A stretch of 64,000 bases of DNA from Virgibacillus dokdonensis (GTDB lineage: Bacteria; Bacillota; Bacilli; Bacillales; Amphibacillaceae), in contig NZ_LT745763.1 in assembly GCF_900166595.1 (NCBI RefSeq), positions 1,830,814 through 1,894,813 on the forward strand. Reading direction: 5' to 3'. The position numbers and the translations under genes are program-made. Below the pieces are notes generated by a model, which was not told the DNA's origin, did not search any database, and saw only the letters and a program-made list of their open reading frames with translations. This document shows, in pieces, positions 18,431 to 30,103 of this stretch (its first letter is position 1; every line of letters begins with the position of its first letter).

Positions 18431-18553
18431 TCGTTTTTATTGCTAGTTCGATTGAAGAATTCGCACTATGTTAGAAATAAAATCATAGTAACGCATATTT
18501 AGCTCAATTTTCATGTAAGCAATGCTATTTTGATTTTAAAGAAGGAGCATTTT

Positions 18554-19705
18554 ATGATACCGATACATTCTGTCTATATCCATATCCCATTTTGCCAACA
18601 AATATGTCATTACTGTGATTTTACGAAGTTTTTTTATAATGAACAATTGGCAAATGATTATGTTGATGCGTTAAAAAAAGAAATGTCTACCTACGTTCCT
18701 GAAAAAGAAAAGAAAGTAAAGACGATTTTTATCGGAGGTGGAACTCCTACTGCTTTAACCGTTCCACAGTTAGAGGCTGTTCTCCGTCATATTGCAGAAA
18801 CATTCGATCTTCATGAATGTGAAGAGTTTACCATTGAAGCAAACCCTGGAGATTTCAGCAAGGAGAAGGTTGCTTTGCTAAGTACCTATGGGGTGAATCG
18901 AGTTTCACTTGGTGTCCAAGTGTTTGATAATGAGATGTTAAAGACACTTGGAAGAATTCACACTGTAAAAGATGTGTACGATACCGTCTCATTATTACAA
19001 GATTATGGAATTCATAACATCAGTACTGACTTGATATATGCACTTCCGAATCAAACAGTTGCCCATTTTAAAGACTCATTAACAAAGGCCATGAACTTAG
19101 ATTTGCCACATCTTTCAACATATGCTTTGCAAATTGAACCTAAAACGGTTTTTTATCAGCGTTATAAAAAAGGCAATCTCCCTCGACCACCTCAAGAAGA
19201 CGAGGTAAAAATGTATGATATTTTAAAAACAACTGCGGCGAAAAACGGCTTATACCAGTATGAAATTAGTAATTTTGCTAAACAAGGTTTTGAAAGCAAA
19301 CATAATTTGACATATTGGAATAATAACTTTTATTATGGGTTTGGGGCAGGAGCATACGGTTATCTACCTGGCAAGCGATATGGTAATATTCGACCTTTAC
19401 CGGCTTACATTAAACAAGTTAACAATGATGGGAAACCTGTTTTACATGTAGATAAAATTGGGAAAAAAGAGCAAATAGAAGAAGAAATGTTTCTCGGTCT
19501 ACGTAGAATGGAAGGGGTAAGCAAACGTCAGTTTACAGATAAATTTGGTGTATCTATGGATAAAATATATCGTCCATCTATTGAAGAACTTGTACAACGT
19601 GGATGGTTACTAGAGCGAGAAGACCAAATAGCATTATCAGAAGAAGGTAAAATAGTAGCTAATGAAGTATTTGAAAGATTTTTGTTAGACGATCTGGTTA
19701 TTTGA
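18554..19705 (+). CDS. hemW: HemW, radical SAM heme chaperone (formerly HemN-like)
   Basis: Radical SAM protein of the HemW branch, which binds heme and delivers it to respiratory enzymes rather than acting as coproporphyrinogen oxidase. The cluster motif CQQICHYC (C-x3-C-x2-C) lies near residues 15-22, followed by FIGGGTPT and the GVQVFDNEMLKTLGR stretch; the HemN C-terminal domain is present. The ATG at 18554 has AAGGAGC upstream and gives 383 residues; an in-frame upstream start at 18530 lacks a ribosome site. It sits before hrcA as in B. subtilis. Confidence 0.92.
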   Translation: MIPIHSVYIHIPFCQQICHYCDFTKFFYNEQLANDYVDALKKEMSTYVPEKEKKVKTIFIGGGTPTALTVPQLEAVLRHIAETFDLHECEEFTIEANPGDFSKEKVALLSTYGVNRVSLGVQVFDNEMLKTLGRIHTVKDVYDTVSLLQDYGIHNISTDLIYALPNQTVAHFKDSLTKAMNLDLPHLSTYALQIEPKTVFYQRYKKGNLPRPPQEDEVKMYDILKTTAAKNGLYQYEISNFAKQGFESKHNLTYWNNNFYYGFGAGAYGYLPGKRYGNIRPLPAYIKQVNNDGKPVLHVDKIGKKEQIEEEMFLGLRRMEGVSKRQFTDKFGVSMDKIYRPSIEELVQRGWLLEREDQIALSEEGKIVANEVFERFLLDDLVI

Positions 19706-19715
19706 ATAGATACAA

Positions 19716-19755
19716 AATAGCCTGTGTAGTAAATGTATATACACAGGCTATTTAT
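19716..19755 (+). terminator. Terminator of hemW
   Basis: AATAGCCTGTGT pairs perfectly with ACACAGGCTATT around a 13-base loop. The T tail is short (TTTATG). Confidence 0.65.
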
Positions 19756-19918
19756 GATGAAAATGATAAGATGAAGCAAAGTTGAAGATATGTTATAGCT
19801 AAAATAATGCGTTGTATATTGGCACTGTTGTTTGTATGAGTAGTAGAAAGAGAATAATTTCCTATCTAAACATGGTTGCTTCATTAAAAAGATTTCTAAT
19901 TCCTTTCATGCCATTTTA

Positions 19919-19947
19919 TTGACAAAAAAATGTGGATTTGATAATTT
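19919..19947 (+). promoter_or_regulatory. Sigma-A promoter of the hrcA heat-shock operon
   Basis: Perfect -35 TTGACA, a 17-base spacer and TAATTT, immediately before the CIRCE operator. Confidence 0.75.
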
Positions 19948-19957
19948 ATTATTAGCA

Positions 19958-19984
19958 TTAGCACTCGAAAGCAATGAGTGCTAA
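19958..19984. promoter_or_regulatory. CIRCE operator (HrcA binding site)
   Basis: Perfect consensus inverted repeat TTAGCACTC, nine bases, GAGTGCTAA. HrcA bound here, kept active by GroEL, represses the operon; heat titrates GroEL and releases it. The repeat overlaps the start of the transcript and lies 15 bases before the hrcA ATG, so hrcA regulates itself. Confidence 0.97.
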
Positions 19985-19998
19985 CAGAGGTGATCATC

Positions 19999-21030
19999 AT
20001 GTTAACAGAAAGGCAGTTATTAATTTTACAAGTCATAATTGATGATTTCATCGAGTCGGCACATCCAGTTGGCTCACGTGCTATTGCCAAGAAAGAAGTG
20101 ATTCCATATAGTGCTGCGACCATTCGTAATGAAATGGCAGATTTAGAAGATCTGGGATTTCTTGAGAAAACTCATTCTTCATCAGGACGCATTCCTTCTG
20201 AAAAAGGATATCGTTATTATGTGGACCATCTCATTTCACCAAATATCCTACATCAAGAAGGCAATGTAATTAAACACATGATTCAGGATGGTTTTTTTGA
20301 ATTTGAACAAATTGTACAAATGTCTGCAGAAGTATTATCAAAGTTGACCAACTATACTTCCATCATACTGGGGCCTGAAATCTTTGAAACAAAACTGAAA
20401 CAAATTCAAATTATTTCTTTGTCAGTCAATACCGCCGTAGCGATACTCGTTACAAATACAGGTCATGTAGAACATCGTGCATTTTCAATTCCAGAAGAAA
20501 TAGATAGTTCAGATCTAGAGAAAATGGTAAATATTTTAAATGATCAGTTGCATGGTGTTCCAATTTTGCAGTTGGCTGAAAAATTTAATGCGGAAATTGC
20601 TGCGATGATGCAGAAGTATGTTTCCGATTTAAATAACTCCTATCAACATTTAAAGGGAGCATTCTTACAAGATCATCCTGTCAAATTATATATAGGCGGA
20701 AAATCTAATATGTTAATGCAGCCAGAGTTTAATGATGTTGATAAGATACGAGCTTTTTACTCCATGATTGAAAATGAAGATGAGATAGTGAATTTATTAA
20801 AGCAATCTAGCGAAGGCATTAAAGTATCTATCGGAAAAGAAAATGATGTTGCAGCGATAAAAGATTTAAGTTTAATTACGGCCGCTTATCATTTAGGAGA
20901 AGGGCAAATGGGGACAATCGCATTACTTGGGCCAACGAGAATGGAATATCGCAAAGTAATTTCATTATTAAGTATCCTTTCGAATGAAATGACAGACGTA
21001 TTGTATACGAGGTATAAAGATGAAGATTAA
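19999..21030 (+). CDS. hrcA: HrcA, heat-inducible transcription repressor
   Basis: Repressor of class I heat-shock genes, binding CIRCE. An N-terminal winged-helix domain (LTERQLLILQVIIDDFIESA; PVGSRAIAKK; SAATIRNEMADLEDLGFLEK) precedes the GAF-like dimerisation domain. I use the ATG at 19999, which has GAGGTGATC just upstream and gives 343 residues as in B. subtilis; the GTG at 19978 falls inside CIRCE. It is the first gene of hrcA-grpE-dnaK-dnaJ. Confidence 0.96.
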   Translation: MLTERQLLILQVIIDDFIESAHPVGSRAIAKKEVIPYSAATIRNEMADLEDLGFLEKTHSSSGRIPSEKGYRYYVDHLISPNILHQEGNVIKHMIQDGFFEFEQIVQMSAEVLSKLTNYTSIILGPEIFETKLKQIQIISLSVNTAVAILVTNTGHVEHRAFSIPEEIDSSDLEKMVNILNDQLHGVPILQLAEKFNAEIAAMMQKYVSDLNNSYQHLKGAFLQDHPVKLYIGGKSNMLMQPEFNDVDKIRAFYSMIENEDEIVNLLKQSSEGIKVSIGKENDVAAIKDLSLITAAYHLGEGQMGTIALLGPTRMEYRKVISLLSILSNEMTDVLYTRYKDED

Positions 21031-21162
21031 CTTACACGTTAGGAAGCTGTGATGGCTCTGCGTCCTTTGTATCAGTTTTTTCGCCATCAATCATTGGTGA
21101 TAAGCTAAGTTGTACTAATAAAGCGTCGTCAGGAAAGAAAAAATAATGAGCCCCTATTGTTT

Positions 21163-21180
21163 CGTTCTAAGTCTAGAACG
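21163..21180. promoter_or_regulatory. Operator-like palindrome upstream of grpE
   Basis: Perfect 7-bp inverted repeat CGTTCTA/TAGAACG with a 4-base centre. It lies between TTGTTT (21159) and a TGTTAT/TATAGT region, so it could cover a secondary promoter of grpE-dnaK. It is not a CIRCE element. The binding factor is unknown. Confidence 0.4.
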
Positions 21181-21223
21181 TGTTATAGTGTATGATGGTT
21201 AGTTTAAAATGGAGGTGTCAGGC

Positions 21224-23691
<2,468 letters not shown>

Positions 23692-23753
23692 GTACGAAGA
23701 ACGGAAAAATGAATGAGAGAGTAGATGTTAGCTCTACATCTATTTGGTACTAT

Positions 23754-23790
23754 AAAAGTCAAAGTCAGGATTCTCTTGGCTTTGACTTTT
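23754..23790 (+). terminator. Terminator between dnaK and dnaJ
   Basis: 11-bp perfect arms AAAAGTCAAAG/CTTTGACTTTT around a 15-base loop; the T stretch is in the right arm and after it. It would reduce read-through from dnaK into dnaJ. Confidence 0.75.
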
Positions 23791-23799
23791 TACACGTTT

Positions 23800-23844
23800 A
23801 TCTATATGCGTATATTTGCACACGCATATAGATGATGGTAAGAT
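23800..23844 (+). promoter_or_regulatory. dnaJ promoter overlapped by a 12-bp inverted repeat
   Basis: TTGCAC (23816-23821), a 17-base spacer and TAAGAT (23839-23844) form a plausible sigma-A promoter. The perfect 12-bp inverted repeat ATCTATATGCGT/ACGCATATAGAT (23800-23811 and 23822-23833) spans the -35 and half of the spacer, so it could be an operator or a hairpin. Confidence 0.55.
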
Positions 23845-23883
23845 AAAAGTTATGCAAAAGTGTGTAACGGGGAGAGTGATCAA

Positions 23884-25011
23884 GTGAGTAAACGAGACTA
23901 TTATGAAATCCTTGGAGTTGAAAAAGGAGCGTCTAAGGATGAGATAAAAAAAGCGTATCGTAAATTAGCAAGAAAATACCATCCAGATGTAAATAAAGAA
24001 GCAGACGCTGCGGATAAATTTAAAGAAGCAAAAGAAGCTTATGAAGTATTAAGTGATGACCAAAAAAGATCTCAATATGATCAATTTGGTCATGCCGGAC
24101 CACAAAGCCAAGGTTTTGGTGGTTTTGGCGGTGCGCAAGATTTCGGTGGTGGTTTTGGTGATATATTTGATATGTTTTTCGGTGGTGGAGGTCGAAGAAG
24201 AGACCCAAATGCCCCTCAACAAGGCGCCGATTTGCAATATACGATGCAATTAGATTTTGAAGAAGCTATTTTTGGAAAAGAAGCAGATATCACCATTCCA
24301 AAAGAGGAAACATGCGATACTTGTACAGGTACAGGAGCTAAGCCTGGAACAAAGGCAAAAACTTGTTCACATTGTAATGGATCAGGTCAATTGAATATGG
24401 AACAGAATACGCCGTTCGGTAAGGTAGTTAATCGTAGAGTGTGTCATCATTGCAATGGATCAGGTAAAATTATTCCAGACAAGTGTACTACATGTGGCGG
24501 TGCTGGAAGAGTCAAGAAACGTCGTACCATTCATATTTCAATACCAGCTGGAATAGATGAGGGGCAACAAATTCGCGTGTCAGGAAAAGGAGAAGCGGGA
24601 GTTAATGGTGGCCCTCCAGGCGATTTATTTGTTGTTGTACAAATTAAACCACATGATTTCTTCAGCAGAGAAGGCGACGATATATATTGCGAGCTACCTT
24701 TAACTTTTGCACAAGCTGCTCTTGGTGATGAAGTAGAAGTGCCAACTGTGCATGGAAAAGTGAAGCTTAAGATACCTGCTGGAACCCAATCGGGCAAAAT
24801 TTTTCGTTTAAAAGGCAAAGGTGCACCAAATGTGAGGGGTTACGGTCATGGAGATCAGCATATTAAAGTGAAAATAATAACACCTACGAAATTGACAGAT
24901 CGTCAAAAGGAATTATTGCGTGAATTTAATCAAATCGGTGGTAATGAAGCGGCAGATGAACAAGATAGTTCTTTATTTGAACGTTTTAAAAAGGCATTTA
25001 AAAGTGAATAG
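23884..25011 (+). CDS. dnaJ: DnaJ (Hsp40) co-chaperone
   Basis: Stimulates DnaK ATPase and delivers substrates. The J domain carries HPD at residues 33-35; then comes a Gly/Phe-rich region (about 72-112), four zinc-binding repeats ([32 protein letters not shown]; about 141-210) and the C-terminal substrate domain. The GTG at 23884 follows GGGAGAGTG and gives 375 residues, the B. subtilis length; an upstream ATG at 23860 would add eight unrelated residues. Confidence 0.97.
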   Translation: MSKRDYYEILGVEKGASKDEIKKAYRKLARKYHPDVNKEADAADKFKEAKEAYEVLSDDQKRSQYDQFGHAGPQSQGFGGFGGAQDFGGGFGDIFDMFFGGGGRRRDPNAPQQGADLQYTMQLDFEEAIFGKEADITIPKEETCDTCTGTGAKPGTKAKTCSHCNGSGQLNMEQNTPFGKVVNRRVCHHCNGSGKIIPDKCTTCGGAGRVKKRRTIHISIPAGIDEGQQIRVSGKGEAGVNGGPPGDLFVVVQIKPHDFFSREGDDIYCELPLTFAQAALGDEVEVPTVHGKVKLKIPAGTQSGKIFRLKGKGAPNVRGYGHGDQHIKVKIITPTKLTDRQKELLREFNQIGGNEAADEQDSSLFERFKKAFKSE

Positions 25012-25154
25012 CTGTTTGCTTCCACACACTATATGTAATATAGATATGTTACATTGTAGCAGTGAAATAGTTCAAATGATGCCCAATTTATAATCAAGAA
25101 AAATACTATCATAAATGGGTAGCAAAAGGGTTAGGCAATACTGTTATTTTCAAT

Positions 25155-25186
25155 AGGAAACGAGGCAAAAGCCTAGTTTCCTTTTA
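25155..25186 (+). terminator. Terminator of dnaJ
   Basis: AGGAAACGAGGC pairs with GCCTAGTTTCCT (one mismatch) around AAAA, then TTTT. It lies 144 bases after dnaJ and just before a dispersed repeat. Confidence 0.75.
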
Positions 25187-25190
25187 ACAC

Positions 25191-25288
25191 TATAGAAAAG
25201 TATAAATTTTTCAGGGGTATAGTATAAGCAAAACGACGGCAGTTTATCGACATAAAGACTTGATGACGAGCCTTCGTTTTTCTAATAA
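25191..25288 (+). repeat. Dispersed intergenic repeat, copy before prmA
   Basis: Begins TATAGAAAAGTATAAATTTT, has GTATAGTATAAGCAAAACGA in the middle and CATAAAGACTTGATGACGAG near the end, closing with CGTTTTTCTAATAAG. The left and central blocks match the copies at 33566 and 47354. The hairpin arms have diverged. It ends 17 bases before the prmA start. Confidence 0.75.
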
Positions 25289-25305
25289 GAAAAGGGTGTA
25301 TCCAT

Positions 25306-26253
25306 ATGAAGTGGTCAGAGCTTTGTATCCATACTACAAATGAAGCAATTGAACCAATATCGAACATTTTACATGAAAACGGAGCTAGTGGTCTGGTGAT
25401 TGAAGATGCGATGGATTTAGTAAGGGAGCACACCTCCACATTTGGAGAAGTATATGAATTAGACCCAGAACAATATCCTGATGAAGGGGTTTATATAAAA
25501 GCTTATCTTCCTATGAATAGTTTTCTCGGTGAGACGGTAGAAGAAATTAAACAGGCCATAAATAATTTAATGTTATACGATATTGATTTAGGCAGAAATC
25601 AAATCACATTAAGTGAAGTTCATGAAGAAGAATGGGCAACTGCTTGGAAAAAGTATTATAAGCCTGTGAAAATATCAAAACGAATTACGATAAAACCAAC
25701 GTGGGAAGCATATCAACCTGTAGATACAGATGAAATGATTATTGAATTGGATCCAGGTATGGCTTTTGGTACAGGAACCCATCCGACAACAGTACTAAGT
25801 ATTCAAGCGTTGGAACAGTTCCTAAAGGAAAATGATACAGTAATAGATGTCGGTTCAGGGTCAGGTGTCTTAAGTATTACAGCTGCTTTATTAGGTGCTA
25901 ACCATGTCTATGCGTATGATCTAGATGATGTTGCCGTAAATAGTACGATGTTAAACGCTAAATTAAACAATTTAGCAATGAAAATTACTGCTAAACAAAA
26001 AAATTTATTAGACCATGTTACAGTAGAAGCAGATCTGATCGTTTCTAATATCTTAGCGGAAGTAATAGTACGATTTGTTGAAAAAGCATGGAGCCAACTA
26101 AAACCTGGAGGTCATTTCATTACCTCGGGTATTACGCAGGCTAAAAAACAATTCGTCAAGGATCATTTGGAGCAGCAAGGGTTTGAAATAATTCAAACCA
26201 ATGAATTAGAAGATTGGGTTTCGCTTGTTGCACGTAAACCTAGTTATGAGTAG
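25306..26253 (+). CDS. prmA: Ribosomal protein L11 methyltransferase
   Basis: Trimethylates ribosomal protein L11 using SAM. The N-terminal substrate domain begins MKWSELCIHTTNEAIEPI; the methyltransferase domain has FGTGTHPTT (about 155-163), the SAM loop VIDVGSGSGVLSITAALLGA (about 181-200) and SNILAEVI. 315 residues is normal. AAGGGTG precedes the ATG. It starts a prmA-rsmE-mtaB operon with very short or overlapping junctions. Confidence 0.95.
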   Translation: MKWSELCIHTTNEAIEPISNILHENGASGLVIEDAMDLVREHTSTFGEVYELDPEQYPDEGVYIKAYLPMNSFLGETVEEIKQAINNLMLYDIDLGRNQITLSEVHEEEWATAWKKYYKPVKISKRITIKPTWEAYQPVDTDEMIIELDPGMAFGTGTHPTTVLSIQALEQFLKENDTVIDVGSGSGVLSITAALLGANHVYAYDLDDVAVNSTMLNAKLNNLAMKITAKQKNLLDHVTVEADLIVSNILAEVIVRFVEKAWSQLKPGGHFITSGITQAKKQFVKDHLEQQGFEIIQTNELEDWVSLVARKPSYE

Positions 26254-26268
26254 AAGAAGGTGAAACTA

Positions 26269-27027
26269 TTGCAGCGATATTTTGTACCTGCACATACATG
26301 GGCTGATAAAACCATTAAGATTACTGGGGATGATGCGCATCATATTATGCGTGTTATGCGATTTCAAACAGGAGATGAAATTATTTGCAATCATCCTGAT
26401 GGACAAGCTGCTATTTGTAAGATTACAATCTTAGATAATCAGGTAGTATATGCTGACATTGTCAGTTGGTTAAATGATCATACGGAATTACCAGTAAATG
26501 TCGCAATTGCTCAAGCATTGCCAAAAAGTGATAAATTGGAATGGGTTTTGCAAAAAGGGACGGAACTAGGGGCAAATTGTTTTTTGCCTTTTCAAGCAGC
26601 TCGTTCCATTGTAAAATGGGATGAGAAGCGGAAAGATAAGAAATTAAAGCGATGGCATAAAATTGTTAAAGAGGCAAGTGAACAAAGTCACCGGAACAAG
26701 ATCCCTGGTGTGGAACCTTGTAAGGGACTTAACGAAGTAATTGAAGTTGGAAAGAAGTTTGATGTCATGTTATTTGCTTATGAAGAAGAGGCTAAGTCTG
26801 ATCGCTATCAATCCTTAGGGTCTGTGTTGCAAAGAATTCAAAATAGGCAAAGTATACTTATTTGCATTGGTCCTGAAGGTGGTTTTTCAAATGAAGAAGC
26901 GGATATACTAAAAGAAAATAAATTTAAACCAGTACGACTTGGACCAAGAATTTTAAGAGCAGAAACTGCTGCTTTATATACATTAGCGAGTATTTCGTAC
27001 CACTTTGAAGAAATGAGGTGTTCATGA
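26269..27027 (+). CDS. rsmE: 16S rRNA m3U1498 methyltransferase
   Basis: SPOUT-class enzyme that methylates N3 of U1498 of 16S rRNA. PUA-like N-terminus (MQRYFVPAHTW; DDAHHIMRVMR) and C-terminal trefoil knot (CIGPEGGFSNEEA; LGPRILRAETAALYTL). I prefer the TTG at 26269, 6 bases after AAGGTG, because the family starts MQRYF; a GTG at 26260 lies within that site. The end overlaps the mtaB start. Confidence 0.93.
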   Translation: MQRYFVPAHTWADKTIKITGDDAHHIMRVMRFQTGDEIICNHPDGQAAICKITILDNQVVYADIVSWLNDHTELPVNVAIAQALPKSDKLEWVLQKGTELGANCFLPFQAARSIVKWDEKRKDKKLKRWHKIVKEASEQSHRNKIPGVEPCKGLNEVIEVGKKFDVMLFAYEEEAKSDRYQSLGSVLQRIQNRQSILICIGPEGGFSNEEADILKENKFKPVRLGPRILRAETAALYTLASISYHFEEMRCS

Positions 27028-28379
27028 TGCCAACCGTAGCTTTTCATACATTGGGTTGCAAAGTAAACCATTATGAAACAGAAGGTATATGGAACATGTT
27101 TAAGGAACAGGGTTATGAGAGAGTTGATTTTGATCGTAATTCTGATGTATATGTGATTAATACATGCACGGTTACAAATACAGGGGATAAGAAAAGTAGA
27201 CAGATTATACGTAGAGCTATTCGAAAAAACCCAGACGCTGTTGTTTGTGTTACTGGTTGTTATGCACAAACTTCTCCAGGAGAAATAATGGAAATTCCCG
27301 GGGTAGATGTAGTTGTGGGTACACAGGATCGGAAACATATGATCCATTATATTGAACAACATAAAAAGTCAAAAGAACCAGTAAATGGCGTTTCTAATAT
27401 AATGAAGAATAGAGTCTTTGAAGAAATGGATGTACCTGACTTTTCCGATCGTACTAGAGCTTCCTTGAAAATACAAGAAGGATGTAATAACTTCTGTACT
27501 TTCTGTATTATTCCCTGGTCACGTGGGCTCTTACGCTCAAGGGATCCACAAAATGTCCTTGAACAAGCGCAAAAGCTTGTAAATGCAGGATATAAAGAAA
27601 TTGTATTAACTGGTATTCATACGGCAGGATATGGAGAAGATATGAAAGACTATAATTTTGCCATGCTCCTACGTGATTTAGAAACAAAAGTTAATGGATT
27701 AAAACGAATTCGTATTTCATCCATTGAAGCTAGTCAAATCACGGATGAAGTGATAGAAGTGTTGGATAAATCTGAGAAAGTCGTTAGCCATTTGCATATC
27801 CCATTACAATCAGGCTCGGACTCTGTTTTAGAAAGAATGCGTAGAAAATATTCAAGTTCTTACTATAAAGAAAAAGTCATGAATTTGAAGAAGGCGCTGC
27901 CTGGTTTAGCGATAACGTCGGATGTTATTGTCGGCTTTCCAGGGGAAACAAATGAAGAATTTCAAGAAACATATGATTTTATTAAAGAAATTGGTTTTTC
28001 CGAATTGCATGTTTTTCCTTACTCTCGAAGAACAGGGACACCAGCTGCAAGAATGGAAAATCAAGTTGATGATGAAGTAAAAAACAACCGCGTTCATCAA
28101 TTAATCGAATTATCGGAGCAGTTAGCTAAAGCATATGCGGAAAATTATGAAAATGAAGTGCTAGAAGTAATACCGGAAGAACATTCACATGATGAGGAAC
28201 ATCCAAATCAATTAATCGGCTATACAGATAACTATTTAAAAGTCGCTTTTTCTGGTACACCAGATATGATTGGAAAACTTGTGCGTGTGAAAATTACAAA
28301 AGCAGGTTACCCGCTCAATCAGGCAACATTTGTCAAAGTGTTAGATGAAACTGCATATGATGAAGTAGTCTCACATTAA
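27027..28379 (+). CDS. mtaB: MtaB, tRNA threonylcarbamoyladenosine methylthiotransferase
   Basis: Radical SAM enzyme that converts t6A37 to ms2t6A37 in tRNAs reading ANN codons. The N-terminal UPF0004 domain has cysteines in LGCKVNHYETE, NTCTVTNTGD and CVTGCYAQT (auxiliary cluster). The radical SAM motif CNNFCTFC lies near residue 153, and a TRAM-like C-terminus is present. The ATG at 27027 sits 6 bases after GAGGTG; the ATG one codon earlier (27024) is equally possible. It overlaps the rsmE stop codon. Confidence 0.95.
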   Translation: MPTVAFHTLGCKVNHYETEGIWNMFKEQGYERVDFDRNSDVYVINTCTVTNTGDKKSRQIIRRAIRKNPDAVVCVTGCYAQTSPGEIMEIPGVDVVVGTQDRKHMIHYIEQHKKSKEPVNGVSNIMKNRVFEEMDVPDFSDRTRASLKIQEGCNNFCTFCIIPWSRGLLRSRDPQNVLEQAQKLVNAGYKEIVLTGIHTAGYGEDMKDYNFAMLLRDLETKVNGLKRIRISSIEASQITDEVIEVLDKSEKVVSHLHIPLQSGSDSVLERMRRKYSSSYYKEKVMNLKKALPGLAITSDVIVGFPGETNEEFQETYDFIKEIGFSELHVFPYSRRTGTPAARMENQVDDEVKNNRVHQLIELSEQLAKAYAENYENEVLEVIPEEHSHDEEHPNQLIGYTDNYLKVAFSGTPDMIGKLVRVKITKAGYPLNQATFVKVLDETAYDEVVSH

Positions 28380-28390
28380 TTGCAACATTC

Positions 28391-28441
28391 CAGCAACAAG
28401 AACAAAACCTTGAAAGTTTTTGCTCTTGTTGCTGATTTTTG
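28391..28441 (+). terminator. Terminator of the prmA-rsmE-mtaB operon
   Basis: Long stem CAGCAACAAGA/TCTTGTTGCTG with inner CAAAA/TTTTG pairs, followed by ATTTTTG. Confidence 0.88.
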
Positions 28442-28618
28442 TTTTACTCATAAACTTTTCTATTTAATAAATGCTTAGGAATAAAGTATGTAACATATTA
28501 AATATAACAAAAATATGAAAAGAGAAAGCAGTTTCAAGTCATTAATAGATTTCTTGCACAAATAATGCTATATTAGTGAAGAGGTACGTACAACTAAGAA
28601 AAGAAGGGAAGAATATAA

Positions 28619-29287
28619 TTGAAAAATTTAGCAAAGTACATTGATCATACGCAATTAAAGCCTGAGACTACAAAAGAAAAAATAGCTCAAATTGTAAAAG
28701 AAGCGAAGGAGCATCATTTTGCATCTGTCTGTGTAAATCCATATTGGGTTGCTTACTGTTATAATGAGTTAAAAGCAACTCAAGTAAAAGTTTGCACCGT
28801 TATTGGCTTCCCATTAGGAGCAACTACAACATCTTGTAAAGTGGCAGAGACAAATAAAGCCATTGAAGATGGAGCTACAGAAGTAGACATGGTTATTAAT
28901 ATTGGTGCTTTAAAATCGGGAGACAAGCAAACAGTTTTAAATGACATTGAAGCAGTTGTACAAGCAGCAAATGGCAAAGCCCTTACGAAGGTTATTATTG
29001 AATCATCTTTGTTAAAAGATGACGAAAAGGTAATTGCTTGTCAACTAGCAAAACAAGCAAAGGCTGACTTTGTTAAAACATCGACAGGTTTTTCCGGTGG
29101 CGGAGCAACTGTGGAAGATATTCGATTAATGCGAGAAACTGTAGGCCCAGATATGGGAGTAAAGGCTTCTGGTGGAGTTCGCGATTTAGCAACAACGAAA
29201 GCAATGATAGAAGCAGGTGCAACAAGAATTGGTGCAAGCGCTGGTGTAGCTATTTTAAACGATGAACAAGGAGATAGCACATATTAA
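28619..29287 (+). CDS. deoC: Deoxyribose-phosphate aldolase
   Basis: Cleaves 2-deoxyribose 5-phosphate to glyceraldehyde 3-phosphate and acetaldehyde in deoxynucleoside catabolism. The Schiff-base Lys lies in [14 protein letters not shown] (about 151-164); the acidic/Lys relay is in [14 protein letters not shown] and [10 protein letters not shown]. 222 residues, TIM barrel, normal length. It starts with TTG, with AAGGGAAG upstream. It stands alone, without deoR, pdp or nupC, between mtaB and rpsU, where B. subtilis has yqeW. Confidence 0.95.
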   Translation: MKNLAKYIDHTQLKPETTKEKIAQIVKEAKEHHFASVCVNPYWVAYCYNELKATQVKVCTVIGFPLGATTTSCKVAETNKAIEDGATEVDMVINIGALKSGDKQTVLNDIEAVVQAANGKALTKVIIESSLLKDDEKVIACQLAKQAKADFVKTSTGFSGGGATVEDIRLMRETVGPDMGVKASGGVRDLATTKAMIEAGATRIGASAGVAILNDEQGDSTY

Positions 29288-29322
29288 TATGTATAAATTA
29301 ATGGTTATTTGGAAACAATCAG

Positions 29323-29351
29323 TTGACCAAAATAAAGGATTATATTATACT
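29323..29351 (+). promoter_or_regulatory. Sigma-A promoter of rpsU-yqeY
   Basis: TTGACC and TATACT separated by 17 bases, 73 bases before rpsU and just after deoC. Confidence 0.75.
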
Positions 29352-29423
29352 TTAAAAAGCATGTGAATTGAAAGTCATATGCTAGTACAATCTGTTTTGT
29401 GCTTCGGAGGGGGGGAAATTAGC

Positions 29424-29600
29424 ATGTCAAATACAACTCGCGTTCGTAAAAACGAGTCTCTTGAAGATGCTCTTCGTCGCTTTAAGCGTAGTGTATCCAA
29501 AAGTGGTACATTGCAAGAATATCGTAAGCGTGAACACTACGAAAAACCAAGTGTGCGTCGCAAAAAGAAATCTGAAGCTGCTAGAAAGCGTAAATTCTAA
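29424..29600 (+). CDS. rpsU: 30S ribosomal protein S21
   Basis: Small basic protein of the 30S platform. 58 residues: [20 protein letters not shown] then a Lys/Arg-rich tail ending [14 protein letters not shown]. The ATG at 29424 is preceded by a GAGGGGGGG tract; an upstream in-frame ATG at 29379 is not part of the family. yqeY follows after 14 bases. Confidence 0.96.
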   Translation: MSNTTRVRKNESLEDALRRFKRSVSKSGTLQEYRKREHYEKPSVRRKKKSEAARKRKF

Positions 29601-29614
29601 AGAGGGTGTAATCA

Positions 29615-30064
29615 GTGACATTACTCGAAACATTAAACCAAGATATGAAGCAGGCGATGAAGAACAAAGATAAACAAACCCTGAGTGTGATTCGCATGGT
29701 AAAAGCTTCTATTCAAAATGAAACCATTAAACTTGGAAAAGACTCATTATCAGAAGACGAAGAAATTTCGATCTTGTCGAGAGAAGTAAAGCAAAGAAAA
29801 GATTCCCTCCAAGAATTCAAATCAGCGAGTCGCGATGATCTTGTTCAACAAGTTGAATTAGAATTAGATATTCTGCAAACATATATGCCAAAACAGTTTA
29901 CGGATGAAGAGCTGGAGGCAATAGTTAAATTAACGATTGAAGAAGTGAACGCAACTTCCAAAAAAGATATGGGAAAAGTAATGAGTGCAATTATGCCAAA
30001 GGTTAAAGGTAAAGCAGATGGTTCACAAATTAACAAACTTGTACAAAAACAGTTAAGTAACTAA
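29615..30064 (+). CDS. yqeY: YqeY, GatB/YqeY domain protein
   Basis: 149-residue helical protein related to the tail domain of GatB of tRNA-dependent amidotransferase; it may bind tRNA, but its role is not established. Typical features are [20 protein letters not shown], the [13 protein letters not shown] region and the C-terminal [20 protein letters not shown]. It starts with GTG, with AGAGGGTG upstream. Cotranscribed with rpsU, as in most Firmicutes. Confidence 0.93.
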   Translation: MTLLETLNQDMKQAMKNKDKQTLSVIRMVKASIQNETIKLGKDSLSEDEEISILSREVKQRKDSLQEFKSASRDDLVQQVELELDILQTYMPKQFTDEELEAIVKLTIEEVNATSKKDMGKVMSAIMPKVKGKADGSQINKLVQKQLSN

Positions 30065-30069
30065 AAAAG

Positions 30070-30103
30070 AGACCCTAGTCAAAAGTTTGATTAGGGTCTT
30101 TTC
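30070..30103 (+). terminator. Terminator of rpsU-yqeY
   Basis: 14-bp stem AGACCCTAGTCAAA/TTTGATTAGGGTCT with a 2-base loop and TTTTC tail. Confidence 0.88.
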
